Positions 1 to 12,166 are shown, numbered from the stretch's first letter. The stretch: DNA of 64,000 nt from Hydrangea macrophylla (GCA_033977485.1 CM066982.1:34698218-34762217); one strand, 5' to 3'. Numbers and translations: made by a program. The notes: a model not told the origin generated them from the sequence alone.

Positions 1-961
1 ATTCATTTGAAAAGAATTTCTCTAGATGATGTGATCTTTTAAATTCTCAAGAATTTTAGATTTTTTCTTTGAAGGCAAAAAAAAAAACATTTCTCAACAA
101 AAGATGATTGGGTTGAAACTTTGCTTTGAAATTCATATGAAAAAAAAACATTTCTTTAGTTGGCGAAACTTTTCAAACATAACTCCTGAGAATTTTGGGT
201 TCTCCATTCGAAGATGAGAATGTGAAAATATACCTCAACAAAGGTTGACTTAGAATCTTAAAAAGCTGAACTCCAAAGATTTTTGAAAGAGCGATTGAAA
301 ACTTTAAAAAAAATATGACAAAAATCTATTTTGCTTTCAAAGATGGATTTAAAATTCTTTGGGTAGAAGGATCACATGATCGGATTATCACCGTACTTTT
401 CATGAATTTGGATACATATAAGGTCAATGATGCTTAGCTAAACATGATATAAGAAATGCAATCTTATAATCAAGATTCGACATATTCTCAAATGTCATAG
501 GACATGAAGAGGAATTGCTCAAAAGTGATTAAGAGGTTACAGATATTTCATTAAGCAAGTATCATCATCATCTCAAGTAATCCCTTTCGGGCATACAAAA
601 CTCCCTAGCACATAATCCTAATCAAGAATTAATTTCCTAACTTTGAAAGGTTCTACAGAAGCTATCATGCAAAGGCCGAGTTTTGGTCAAATAAGGGACC
701 CTTAACACACATTCGATAGGATGCTTCATATACGAACACATGGTACGAGATCAAGGGTGATTACACAGTCCCATGATAACTTGACCGACCGGGTTGCCCC
801 GAGTCTTAGTTCTGTGCAATCGACTGGCTGGACATGCAAGTGAAATGCAACAGGCACACAAAGATTGATTAATTTGATAAAAGGAATGTTTTCAAGTTTA
901 ATCCTCGAGTGAACCCAAAATCAGGAATTCTGGTCTGCAAAACCAAAGATTCTAGGTTCGA
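1..961 (-). other. Tat-lineage element, 5' leader (partial)
   Basis: Reads on the minus strand as the untranslated leader that follows the primer binding site of a Tat-type Ty3/gypsy element. It is recognisably the reverse complement of the leader at 35485-36340: the blocks around 360-430 and 640-790 match 36060-36110 and 35680-35830. No coding sequence is visible. The window edge cuts the element before gag. Confidence 0.8.
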
Positions 962-979
962 TCCGCAGCAGAGTCGCCA
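962..979 (-). promoter_or_regulatory. primer binding site of Tat element A
   Basis: On the minus strand this reads TGGCGACTCTGCTGCGGA, three bases after the LTR end. It differs by one base from the PBS at 35467. This PBS type is typical of Tat/Ogre elements, described as complementary to a tRNA-Arg 3' end (recalled, not checked). Confidence 0.8.
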
Positions 980-982
980 GAT

Positions 983-3843
983 TATGGATATCGCAATTTT
1001 TCCTACCCACAGCTTTTCATTTAAAATTCTTTTAAATTTCAAATTCAAAACAAATGAGTCACCACTTAATTTTTCAAAGGAAAACTAAGAAACCATTTCA
1101 AAAGGGAACTGATCTTTTGCGAAACCAAAGATTAACTAGGTTCGGGGATTATAGAATGAGAGAGGAAGGAGCCCGTGGGACTAAAACACCCTCTCTCATC
1201 CTATCTTGCGATAGGCCTCTACTCAACATCCTTTTAATCGAATTATTAATTTAAATGTGCCCTCAACTAATACATATGTATAAATATACATTACAAAAGC
1301 ATGTCTAAAGGGTATAAGATTGCAAGTGATAAAATATCATTCAAAAGCCACGTAATTCAAGTAGCAAGCAATATGATATGCAAATAGGGAACTAGAGAAC
1401 TTACCTGGGATCCGGCCGCAAATATTAAACGTGCAAATGCATGCAAATAGATAAAACCTAGGAAAAGAGTCTCTAATCCATATATACAAGTAAAGCAAGT
1501 CCTAATTCTAAGGTGTCGCGTCTGAAGTCGAAAATCAATTAAAATCAAAGAATACAATAAACTAGAGAGGAGTTGAGAAATTGTACCTCAATAGCGCTAC
1601 AAAATAGAGGTTAGTGCACATAATATACAAGATATAAAGTTGGATCTTAAATAACAATCCTAGACTTCTAGCTTTAAGCTATCAAGTGTAATTAAATCTA
1701 AAGCGAACAAGTCCTAATTACAAACATCAAGCCACATGGATGAATGTATACATGAACAAGAGTAAATTATGAAATATTCATTCATTTGTATCACTTAGAC
1801 TTTGAATTCAAGTTTAATTGATCATTATTAAAACATGGTTTGAGACCTAGGTCATAGAAAAGTCATTTGGACCATTATTTACAAAGTTGGTCAAATCTAT
1901 CATAAAATTCTGAAAATTACAGAGAGCAGACCAGAAAGTAAATCAAATAAAAAGCATGCTTCCCATGGTTTGATATCGGTAAATTTTGGACACAAGATGC
2001 CTTCCATCCCAGAAAGAAAATCAAAGTTTCAACGGTTAGATCTCTGGGAAATGGACAAAAACCAGACGTCACTAAGAGATTTACAAATCTCTGTCCAGAG
2101 ATTTTATACGATTTTTTTTAAAAAAGTAAAAAAATCAGAAATGCTTTGGTCTTTTTAGGGTAGCTTCCTAACACATTAAACTACCTATAAAAATTTATTT
2201 TGGATCAAGAAAGCTTGATTAATGTTCTGATTTGCTTATTTCAAAAGAGTGTTACTGTTCTGAAACTCTGGACAGATTGTAGTGACTTCACAAAACACAT
2301 GACCAAACCACTTTAAACATGAAATCTACTTAAAACAAAAATTACAGTGCTAGAACTTTGAGTTATAGACACTTTCCCGTTGGTTTCACTTAATTCCAAC
2401 TGTTAGATTATCAACTAAAAATCTATGATAAAAAATAGTTTGTGAACTCACTGCTCCACTATTGGGCTTATCACCATTTTGTTACATCTATCAACAAAGC
2501 CATGGGTATTGGCTTATCCTAAACCTAATTCTCCTTTCCATTGAGGGTCATTGGAGATCAATACATGAGTAGTGCTCATGAGTTTTCAAGAAATATAAAA
2601 ATGATTCCATGAAAAATGATTCCTTGGAGATCAATACATGAGTAGGGGTTTGGATTCATCTATTTGTTCTTAATGAGATGGTGATCAAAGTTTGACTCCC
2701 ATATGAAGCATAAGCTTACATGAGACTAAAAGATCAAACTCATGAGATTCAAGTGAGATATGGAAGATCCCCAAGAGTCTCAAGAGAAAGGCATAAACAA
2801 GAAAAAGCAAAAAAGAATACAAGAACTAGCTCATGAACTTCAAGATAAAATAGAAAAGATCCCATGAAATTCCAAGTTAGAGAATTCAAGTCATAAATAT
2901 AGAATTAGATCCATCTATTTGTTTACAAATGATGATCAAACTTTGGCTTCCATATGAAGCATAAGCTTACATGGAATCAAAAGATCAAACTCAAGAGCTT
3001 TCAAAAGAGATATTGAAGATCTCCAAGAACCTCAAGAGAAAAGTAAAAACAACAAGAAGGAATAAAATAAAGAAAACTAAGAGAGCAAGTGCTCTAAATC
3101 CATAAAAGAAAACTAACAAGAGTAGTGTCTCACCTCCAACTATCCTCAAACTTCTATATTTTGAAGATCTTCCAATCTATTCTTCAAGCTCTCAAAAACT
3201 CTCTTTTTCCCAAAATTCTTTTTGTTTTTCTCTTTAAAATTCCCCTTTCCTAACAATGTGTAGTAGTTCTCCAAAAAAAAAAATCCCTTGTAATGGAGTA
3301 TTCACCCTCTATTTCTAGGCAAATTTTCTGAAGGGTATTTCAGTATTTTCAAGCCAAAAACCCTAACTTCAGATGCACTTTTGAAGGTACAAAATGTGTT
3401 GTATAACAGCTAGCTGCTACAAAAACACAACACTTAACATAGATGGAAGTGACACTCAGTAAATGCCGTTACGGCATTCACTGAATGCCAGTGCGTCATT
3501 CACTGACTGCCAGAACTGCATTCATTGAATGTTGCAGACAACTCCAGGGACTTCCGTCTTTTCTGGAAATCTATTTTTTTACAGCACTTGATGTAAAAAT
3601 GCGGCATTCAGAGAATGCCGTCCGGCAGTCCAGCGACTCCGTGACTGCCGCGAATGGGTTTAAGTTCCGTTCTGCCTCTCTTTTTTCTTTTCCTCTCTTT
3701 TTTCTTTTTATTTAGGTTAGAGAGTCTTTCGAAGAGCTTGAATCATCCTTGGAAGTCCTAAATATGTTTGGACATTATCATCATCAGATATGGAGGTAAC
3801 ACTCCCCTTAATTCGACATTTGGTCAAAATTTGGGCGTCTACA
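983..3843 (-). mobile_element. Tat-lineage LTR, copy A
   Basis: LTR of about 2.86 kb in minus orientation. It starts TGTAGACGCCC at 3843, directly after a purine tract, and ends CCATA at 983, where the other copies end CCACA, so the terminal CA has mutated to TA. It aligns along its length with LTR C (49920-52649) and with split LTR B. It contains two copies of a ~240-bp direct duplication (around 2640-2760 and 2880-3010), also seen in B and C, and the palindromic array at 3451-3652. The TATA sequence present in copy C is degraded here. Internal sequence lies on both sides: 3' UTR upstream, PBS and leader downstream. Confidence 0.85.
3451..3652. repeat. palindromic ~21-bp array in Tat LTR A
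   Basis: Consecutive imperfect palindromes of the form GGCATTCACTGAATGCC (perfect at 3473-3489), with diverged neighbours about 21 bp apart, then a second group at 3601-3652. The same unit recurs at 15124-15420, 45088-45214, 48689-48777 and 50184-50462. Confidence 0.75.
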
Positions 3844-5053
3844 GTTTGCCCCTCTTCGGAAGAGCTCGTGGAGCAACGCGTTTCACAAGCGAATGCCGAA
3901 GCCTGTGTGAAGACAAGCCTTTGACCAAACTGTCAAATTTAGGTAAAACAAAATGCATTGCAAAAGAAGAAAGACGCGCGGTAAGGTCCCAGCTGGTCGT
4001 GCTTAATGGTGAGCTGCCTACGTATCCATTCAGAAATCAAACCTAGACATAGTTCGGGCATGGGCCAAACACACACACAAGCACAAATAATCATACGGAT
4101 GGATGCACCTATCCTATCATGATGCACGTGCTTATACAATGACGGCTGTAAATGCAAATTCATACTTTATAAATGATGTGATTCGAAACCGTGCTATCCT
4201 GACATTTCTTGATGCAATCCATGCCTTACTTAATGCTCGCGTTTACTCGAACTTAAAGATGAGTTATTCTTTAGAATTCAAAGTTTCGATAATCCACAGG
4301 TTGATTCTTCTTCAAGATACTTGGCCTCAGCCAAAAGGACGAACGCAATTGACCGGGCGACGCTTCGCCACTTAGGCCCCTGTGTCAACGTGGGTTTGCT
4401 CTCTTAACGCAATCGACTGGGTGATGCTTCGTGAGTTAGGCCCTGGTGTCTTCCAAGAATCATCTGATCGACTGAGATGCGCTTCACACCTTATACTCCA
4501 GTGTCGAATCAGGAACCACGCTTTTTGAAAAGACTGAGATGCGCTTCGCGCCTAATACTCCGGTGTCTTCCAAGAATCATCTGATTAACTGAGATGCGCT
4601 TTGTGCCTTATACTCCGACGTCGAATCAGGAACCACGCTTTTTGAAAGACTGAGATACGCTTCATGCCTTATACTCTGGTGTCTTCCAAGAATCATCTAA
4701 TCGACTGAGATGCGCTTCGCGCCTTATACTCTGGTGTCAAATCAGGAATCACGCTTTTTGAAAGACTGAGATGCACTTTGTGCCTTATACTCTGGTGTCT
4801 TCCAAGAATCATCTGATCCACTGAGATGCACTTTACGCCTTATACTCCAGTGTCGAGTGAGTTTGCTCTGAAAAATCTGAAGCCCTTCGGCCCCGTCGGA
4901 TATGTTTTCTTACAATGATCTGTAGCCTTTCAGCCTCGTCAGATATGTTTTCTCACAATGATTCGCTGCCCTTTGGCCTCGTCGGATATGTTTGCTCTGA
5001 ATTTGGGGTCAATCAGGAGTCAATCAGACTCAAATTCTTTTCAATTTTCAAAA
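3844..5053 (-). other. Tat element A 3' UTR with polypurine tract
   Basis: Minus-strand sequence just upstream of LTR A. The PPT (GAAGAGGGGCAAAC on minus, 3844-3857) abuts the LTR start. The rest matches the reverse complement of 48990-49919, the 3' UTR of the central Tat element, but carries a different tandem repeat. No coding sequence is visible here. Confidence 0.75.
4346..4856. repeat. alternating ~55/61-bp tandem repeat in Tat 3' UTR
   Basis: About nine units share the core GACTGAGATGCGCTTCGCGC followed by CCTTATACTC. They alternate between two spacers: one beginning CTTCCAAGAATCATCTGAT, the other CGAATCAGGAACCACGC. The higher-order period is therefore about 116 bp. The first units, around 4346-4440, are more diverged. 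Confidence 0.85.
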
Positions 5054-5057
5054 TTTG

Positions 5058-5072
5058 AAAATTGACAGGATA
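5058..5072. other. 15-bp templated filler at an element junction
   Basis: AAAATTGACAGGATA at 5058-5072 is an exact copy of 5098-5112, which lies in the neighbouring protease fragment. It sits exactly between the end of Tat 3' UTR homology (about 5053) and the truncated protease. This looks like a short patch copied during end joining. Confidence 0.6.
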
Positions 5073-5418
5073 GTATGGGTTCAGTGTCAAGAACCACAAA
5101 ATTGACAGGATAATAACATTTATCAACTTTTATTAAGACATCCTCGACGATTCCTCTAGGGATTTTAATAGAATGATCCGCTAATTGTATTGTAGCGGCC
5201 GTAGCTTTAAGTTCACCTAGTCCTAATTGTTTATAGACGTGATAAGGTAAGAGGTTAACACTAGCTCCTAAGTCAAGGAGAACCCGATGAATGATAGTGT
5301 CACCTATGACACATGAAATTGTAGGCATACCTAGATCTTTATATTTCAGAGTAGCGTGTTGAAAAATTGAGCTCACTTTTTCTGTGAGAAAGACCTTTTT
5401 AGGAGTATGACTGCGCAA
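5073..5418 (-). pseudogene. pol: Athila-like aspartic protease fragment
   Basis: About 115 residues of a retrotransposon aspartic protease on the minus strand, with the active-site segment DLGASVNLLPY and the downstream VLDTEP motif. It is closely similar to the protease start of the intact-looking pol at 24950-27235. The fragment ends shortly after DTEP, so flap, RT, RNase H and INT are missing: the element is broken here and joined to Tat sequence through a 15-bp filler. It continues the gag reading region upstream (5490-7277). The family call rests on the DLGAS variant and the neighbouring PBS. Confidence 0.8.
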
Positions 5419-5489
5419 CTTGCGCTTTTGCGTGCAAAGGTCTTTTAGGCATTTTGCGTAAGTGGGAATTTATTTTATCGCATCGAGGA

Positions 5490-7277
5490 ATGGAATATTG
5501 ATTTTAACTTGCTTTAACACCTCGAGTATATCTTCAGTTTTCGATTTTTTCTTAGAAAATTTGACGGTTCCTCAATGTTTGGTGGAAAAGGCATTTTCGG
5601 AATATAATTAGTTGGGACCGGTTCTTTTTCTTTTCTACTTTGATTCACGCCCTCACCCATTTCTTTATTCGAATTAACGTTTAAATTTTTCTCACCCTCG
5701 TCAAAAAATTCAACAACTTCCGCTTCATGAATAGTCATCCTAGTTGAAACAACGTTCACTTGCCCACTCTTACCCCCATTCTTGTATTGACCCTGAGGTT
5801 TCTGAATAGGTTGACTTGGCAACTTACTCTCGATCAAACGGTTTAATGTACTCACTACTTGTCCCATTTGGAACTCTAGTTTTGCAATGGACTGGGTGTG
5901 GGAATGTACTAACTGGATTACTGACCCAAAGTTTTCAAGTGAGGCCAACACCTTCTCCTCAAATAAATTATTACGTGGAGGTGGAGGAGGATTGGGTTGT
6001 TGGTATTGATATTGTTGAGGCTAAGTTCAATAAGTATTAGAAAAATTAGTCGGTGCAGGATTATTATTATTTCGTTGGAATTGTTGAATAGAGTTAATGT
6101 GTTACTCCACGAATTCTGGGAATTGAGATGCGGAAGGACATGCAAAGATATTATGTGACGGTGCAGAACACAATGCATATACTTCGTGAGGAGGTGAAGT
6201 GGACCTATTTCCCATCATCATAAATTGGTCAAGTTTTCTATTTAATTTTTGTATTTTGATTGAATGACTTGACTCAACTTTTACCTCTCTTTTTGGCGGT
6301 GGCAGGTATCCTTCAAAACGTACCGACACAGCCTGGTGCATCGAGTTCTCGCTTAACGTTTCAAAAATCTTCCATTCCTCGTCGGTGCTTTTGTGCAGGA
6401 AAGTACCCGCACAAGCGGCATCGACGGTATTTCAAACAGAGGGAATAAGCCCCTCGTAGAAGACTTGAACTAATTGCCACTTAGGAACTTGATGATGTGG
6501 GCATGAGCGTAATAATTCGATAAACTTTTACCAAGTATCATAAAGCGTTTCCCCATCTTGCATCACAAAGTTTGTTATGGATTTCCTTATCTGATTTGTA
6601 CGCATAATAGGGAAAAACTTTTGTAAAAATGCGGTGTGTAAGGCTTCCCAGGTTTTAATTGTATTCGGCTCCAAAGATTGGAGCCAATACTTTGCTTTAT
6701 CTTTTAAAGAGAATGGAAAGAGCCGCAGTTTCAATTCATCATCAGTTAAGTTTTGAATTTTTAAAGTAGAGCAGATATCTTGAAAATCCCCTAAGTGTTG
6801 GTAGGGGTCTTCATTAATGCGGCCATGGAAAGAAGGAAGTAGCGAGAAGGTAGATGACTTTATCTCAAAGTGAGATGCCGACACCTCTGGTAAATCAATA
6901 CATGTTTGTGGCATGTAAGTCGTAGGAATAAAGTAATCCCTAAGCGGAGGTGGCAGAGGTATATTATGATTATTTACATTATTTCTGTTATTTCTGTTAT
7001 TTCCAACGTCAGCTATTGGAATAGGTTTTATTTTAAAAATTCGAGTTTTCCTTAATCTTCGAAGGGTACTTTGAATTTTGGCCTGAAATAGAGACGATGG
7101 TTCTAGAGTCGATTCGTCGTCTAGCAACCGAGCTCTAGAAGCTTGGGTTGAAGATCTATTAATTCTTAAGGTACGTTCAAGTTCAGGATCAAAGGTTTGT
7201 AATTCAGGTTTACTAGAACGTGTAGCAAACATAAAGTAAAAAGAAAATAGCGACACTACGACAAAAACTGACTCCAC
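5490..7277 (-). pseudogene. gag: Athila-like gag, broken
   Basis: Minus-strand gag in pieces. The N-terminal half (7277 to 6528) contains an RSSKPELQTFDPELERTLR segment and a capsid-like region (FPFSLKDKAKYWLQSLEP, AFLQKFFP) matching the gag at 28440-29096. The C-terminal half (about 5951-5514) is a charged linker leading to protease. Frame changes and stops around 6340-6530 and near 5950 separate the parts, so no intact Gag can be made. The most likely original start lies near 7230-7277; several Met codons are possible. Confidence 0.75.
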
Positions 7278-7676
7278 AAATATAAGACGAAATCATGCAA
7301 ATAAGGCAACAGGCTCATAACTACTATGATGTGTGAATATTATCCTGTAATGCAATGACCGCGTCAAGCCCAGTGCCCTGGGTTTCCAAGCTAATGCACG
7401 TGAACAATCACTCCTAAACTAATGCAAATAGTGCGTCTCAGCGCCCTGACTTACAGTGGTTGGAAGCAAATTTCAAAGGAAGCGATTTAGTTTATTTATT
7501 ATTTTTATTTTTGCGTAAGCTCCTTTGACGTGAATAGCTGCTCCACTCAAAACGCTAGAATTTGATTACTTTGAGAAACTACAAAACAAAAATGAAAAAT
7601 AAGAAAAAAATAAAACCTAATCTAGTATTTACGAATTAACTAAACTAAGATTCTAAAACTACAGGTAGTAATGCAA
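7278..7676 (-). other. leader between PBS and gag
   Basis: Noncoding leader of the Athila-like fragment, AT-rich in places. I see no other structure in it. Confidence 0.6.
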
Positions 7677-7694
7677 TCCCCAGCAACGGCGCCA
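7677..7694 (-). promoter_or_regulatory. tRNA-Asp-type primer binding site
   Basis: Minus strand TGGCGCCGTTGCTGGGGA, a one-base variant of the tRNA-Asp-type PBS used by Athila and related Ty3/gypsy elements. It lies five bases from the LTR end at 7700. Confidence 0.85.
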
Positions 7695-7699
7695 AAAAT

Positions 7700-9003
7700 T
7701 GATTTTGTCAAAATCAAGATATAAAAGTATGCTTAACTTATGCTTTACTTTCAAAAGATTTGCAGTGTGGAAGTAAAGGTCGAGCCCACAGAGATTGAAT
7801 ACTATGCACTTTAATTTTTAAAACCTAAATTTAGTTAATTAAGAAAAATGGATTTTGGATTTAATTTGAATTAAACTAATGACAATAAAAGTAAATCTAA
7901 ATTATGAAAGCAATTAAATATTTGTTTTTATAATAAGTTTAAGGAACCTAGGATTGCAAATCCACCACTAGTTTCATAATAAGGGTATTTACGAATTACT
8001 TTAGCTTATTAAGTTGGATGATAATGGGGAATTGTAGCTACAAGACCAATTCATCCGTCAAGAAAATAACTATGGTTCAAGCACCAACATAATCCATCTT
8101 CGGTTAGCACGAATTATCCCACACTAAACTAAGGTTGTGGTATAATCCGTCTAATCTAGGCATGGACTATTCGGATACTTGATAGCACAATTCAATTTAA
8201 ACACCATTACATGTAAATAATCTAAACAAGCACAACAAGCATAGATCATTGAGCACACTACCATCAAAATAGATCTAAGACAAGAGTAAACTTTGAAAGT
8301 AACAATTTAATCAATAAAAGTACGATTGATTTATAAAAATCCTCGGAACATGTAACTGTCATCCATACATAATAAAACTAAAATAAAAACATGAAATACA
8401 CCCTAGTACTTGGCTAGGGTTTCATTGAAACCCTAGATCTTGAGTTTAGTTGGCCATAGAATTGATGAACAGCAAGAGGTTAATGGAGGAGGCCATGGGA
8501 ATCCTTGGTCTTCTTCTTCTTCTCCTTGCTTTCCTCTCTTCAATGGCTGAAGTTTTAGTTGTGTATCAATGTATCTAATGTTGTGTAATGATGTGTAACC
8601 ACAAAATTGATTTAGAATAGGATTTATATAGAGTTTGGAAGGATTTAGGAAGCTTTCCTAAGATAAATCGTACTAAAACCGCTATATTTACATTTCTGGA
8701 TGTCATATGCACAAACCACCTTCGTTGGGCACTTTAATTTAACAAATACGCATTTTTGGTTTTTTCACAGGTCGCTCCAGCGGCCCGCTCGCGTGAGGTA
8801 CTTTTTGCTACACTGCACAATGTTCATAGAATTGCGATAACTTATTGATCAGAACTCGGATTGACTCGCTGTTTGCGGCCACATGTCTGTAACTCGAAGA
8901 TCTACATTTTATATCTCTGGAGAAATATCTCAAATCCAAAGTATTTCTTGCCAAAAATGCGATTTACCAAGGCTGCTACTGCATTCAGCTTTCACCAAAA
9001 TCA
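7700..9003 (-). mobile_element. Athila-like LTR (D), outer end uncertain
   Basis: The inner end is secure: it reads ...CAAAATCA on minus at 7700, next to the PBS. A minus-strand TATA sequence (CTATATAAAT) lies near 8622-8632. The outer end is placed at 9003 because the minus strand starts TGATTTTG there, an 8-bp inverted match to the inner end. No convincing polypurine tract follows, and homology-like AT-rich sequence continues to about 9165, so the LTR may be longer. A short GC motif (CGGCCCGCTCGCG, about 8780-8792) resembles the GC blocks in the solo LTR at 32388. Confidence 0.5.
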
Positions 9004-10640
9004 CCGTTTCAGCCCATAATGACTTCCAAAGCCACTAATCATTGGATTTTTGTGAATTTTCAAGTTAAAGCTCCAAATCCTAGAAAATTTAGAATACTTA
9101 TTAAAAAATAACTAATAACTACATGAAATGGGCTAACAAAGGGTATTTGTAAGACTATAAACGGCAAATATTCGTTGCCGATCAACGGGGTAACAGTTGG
9201 CGGCAAAATTTAGGATTAGAGACTCCTAGCTTAAAACAAAACAATGGAAGAGTTAAAAGCCTGTATGGCATATATGGTCTTAGCTATCAAATAACACTCA
9301 AACAAGGTGGGCCTATGACACACCGACCGGTTAAACTATTCTGTTAATAGAAGACGACCTCCTATCCTAAGGAAAAAGTAGAATCGAAGGAAGAAGAAAC
9401 CCCAATCCCTCACAAAGCCTAAAGGATTCTTGTTCTCCAGCCTCAATTGAGGGAAAAAGCAAAAGAAGGGAAGGAAAATGCAATGAATGACAAGGATGGA
9501 GGAACGAATACTTATAAGAAGAGGAGTGCAAGGAAGAGCTCGGGAAGCTTGACCGGGTGCTTTTCCTCTGGAACTGCTTGGTAATTTCCTCCAATGGGTA
9601 GCAAAAGGGGTGAAAATGCTTAAGTATCCCTTATATCAGTGACACAGATGGTCGGGATGATCTCAACTCCAACGGTTAGGAAACATTCCCACCTGAACAC
9701 CCGATAACTAGAATCTTGAGCACGTGAAGTGGCATCTCAAAAGACGTGTATATTTAATGAGTGACGTGACGGTTCGATTCACATGCGACTCCTTGATTAC
9801 CCATGCACCATCCTTGTTGGATCCTAACTATACCAACTCCCATGTGACACGTGGCATCTTAAACACTGGGCTCCCAAGTCAATAGGCCGGGTTCATTACT
9901 CGGATTATCAAGGCGGTCGGTCTCCTCCTGGGCAGTTATACCATGCAGTTCTCCCTGCCTGTGCTAATTTCCAAGCCTCATCCGATGCAGCACCAGTTTG
10001 GCCTTGGAAATGGGGGGCAATTGATACGTACAAAAATATTCAACCAAATAAGTATAAGGCTCGGTAATCTTACCAAGCAGTGCCGGTCACAAAGCAAATT
10101 TACCCCGACCAGTTTGTTCCTTGTCAAAGGAACCGTCCTACAGGTCGGGAACGCCGCTTGGGCCTAGCTCCTCGTAGGACAGCTCAGGCCTGCCTTGAGG
10201 CACAATCCAAATTCTTCCAAGACAGTTTCCTATCTCATTTAGAAAATTAATGAAAAGCTAAGATTGTTTCCTAATCCAATTAGGAAACTCCCATGATTAG
10301 TGCTAATCAATCCCAATCAAATTGTATTACCTTATCAATTTACTTACCTTGTACGAGGAGGTTTCTTATACACTAAAAGATACCTCTCACCCTTAAAGAA
10401 GGGGATCACATACTTATTTTACACATATGCATATATCCAGATGGTCTCTGGTAGTTTCGTTTCCCTTGTTGGTTCACCAAAGACCCTCGGTGATTTGATA
10501 TCATAGTACAAGTGCTCTGACACACACGTGAACGTAGGTCTCTTCATTAACAGGGCCGAACCACATACAAATCTTATCTTCTTTTCTTCTCTTGCGTTAT
10601 ACCAAAAATTGCATCATCATCAAGGTTAGAATCTTACTGA
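9004..10640. other. unassigned; possible degraded plus-strand LTR at its right
   Basis: No coding sequence. From about 9595 to 10620 the composition (CACGTGGCATC-type boxes near 9850, a TATA-like AAAAGATACCTCTC near 10373, then an AACAGGGCCGAACCACAT block near 10550) resembles the promoter and U5 of a plus-strand plant LTR. No TG/CA ends, PBS or duplicate were found. The ~75-codon minus-strand frame near 9367-9594 is low-complexity Ser/His and is not supported. Confidence 0.25.
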
Positions 10641-10661
10641 TTAATTGCATAATAAAATATT

Positions 10662-11690
10662 TTGTAACCTTGGTGACAAATTATTATAACTATACCACAA
10701 AATAATGTCATATAGATAATGAATATTGTAACATTTTTCACCAATTATTGTAACTTTGGCACCAAAATTGTAACTTAAGTGTATGCCTTAACCCCAATTC
10801 TTTCTTTGCATCATTTTTTATGAATGCGTTAAATAATTTTTATATTTAAGAATATTAAAAAACCGAAAAAAGTCACAATCAAATACATTTTCTTCTTCCG
10901 ACGTATGAAGGTGCTATTAGTGGAAGATTTGGACATCGACCCATTAAGCTTCATGTATATGACATACTAAATAGATTACGTATAAATGTGCCATTAGTGG
11001 AATACTTGGTGACAAACATTTTTTTCCATACATAAATATTTCACCATGGTTCAAAAAATGGAGAGAAGAGAAATTATGTGTGATGGTTGATAGAAATTTA
11101 CCTATATAGAAATGAATATTTCCTTGTATACTTGTCTTCTTTGAACTACTCATGTCAAAATACTAAAGCCTAAGGTTCTTGTTTGGCAAATGGAATTCTC
11201 AATACACATAAGCTACCCATAAGCAGTTTGCCAAATAGGGCATAAGCCCAAGTCATCTTCTTCCTCACATGAAGATATATACAGAAAAGATATGTACAAA
11301 ATTTGTATATATACACATATTTACACCACCAATTAACTTTGTCTTATTCTCAAAGATTGGTCTTATTGAAACTTTTTGTCTTCTTCTCTTTGGTTGTTTT
11401 GTGTTGTGGATTTCTTTGGTTTGAAAAAGAAGAGAGACTGTTGTTTTTCTAGTATTAAATTTCAAAATTAAGACAGAAAAAGTACCTTTTGTCATTAACC
11501 AGTTTACTTGGAGTACTGAATGATCTACCTACCGATTGTTGGAAAGTTTAAATACACTTGGTCACAGTTTTATCTCACAGAGTTACAATCTCTGTGATGG
11601 TTCTACATTCAAGTTACAATCATTTGTCATGGAGTTACAGTTTATTCTAACAGAGTAACAATATATTGTGATAGTAGATATAATCTTTTT
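10662..11690. mobile_element. possible nonautonomous DNA transposon
   Basis: Both flanks carry clusters of the heptamer TTGTAAC in opposite orientation: four copies at 10662-10775 on plus and four related copies at 11582-11661 on minus. The middle is AT-rich and noncoding. Inverted subterminal motif clusters are typical of Mutator-like or hAT-like nonautonomous elements. Exact termini and a target duplication could not be set by eye. Confidence 0.3.
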
Positions 11691-11701
11691 CCTTTGTCAT
11701 A

Positions 11702-11960
11702 TTTAGGAAAATCATGCACACAGGCATGGAGTCGGGTTTAGGTCACTTACCTAGCGGAATATAGCCCGACGCGATCGACAAGTTAGCGTTGTTACGAGCC
11801 CCTAACAAGAACTACGAACATGCTACCTCCGTGTGCTTTCTCAAGCTTCATATTAGTGGTAAAAGACACTACTAGAGTAGTCTCTGATGGAATCACGCGC
11901 TAAATCCCAAGGCACCATTGGTGATGGCCTTAGAGAGAGAAAATCATGAGAGAGAGGGGG

Positions 11961-12004
<44 letters not shown>

Positions 12005-12152
12005 CTGCCTCAATTGTTAGGAGGCTAATATGTGTGTTTGTATCATATATATACACACATATTGACCAAACCCTAGGGCTCCAAGAGCCAAAGACCATTG
12101 GACCAGGTCCAATGATATGTGGGTGCCCGTATGGCTCACAATATTTCTTACA
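11702..12152 (-). mobile_element. copia 3' LTR
   Basis: About 451 bp. It is repeated with few differences at 60234-60573 (shared through the block ending ATATATATACACACATATT). The high end reads TGTAAGAAATATTG on minus, directly after a purine tract. The low end should be TG on plus but reads TT. It contains a (GA)n run at 11962-12002. Confidence 0.85.
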
Positions 12153-12166
12153 TCTCCCACTCACCC
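12153..12166 (-). promoter_or_regulatory. copia polypurine tract
   Basis: GGGTGAGTGGGAGA on minus, immediately upstream of the 3' LTR start. Confidence 0.8.

Noticed and set aside
3768..4375. Plus-strand frames of ~90 codons beside LTR A
   Set aside because: They are antisense to the PPT/3' UTR of a Tat element, have no domain and do not recur as frames in the homologous region.
9146..9200. TGTTACCCCG (minus) as the true start of LTR D
   Set aside because: It looks like a plausible LTR start, but no purine tract precedes it and it lacks inverted match to the inner end; the 9003 start was preferred with low confidence.
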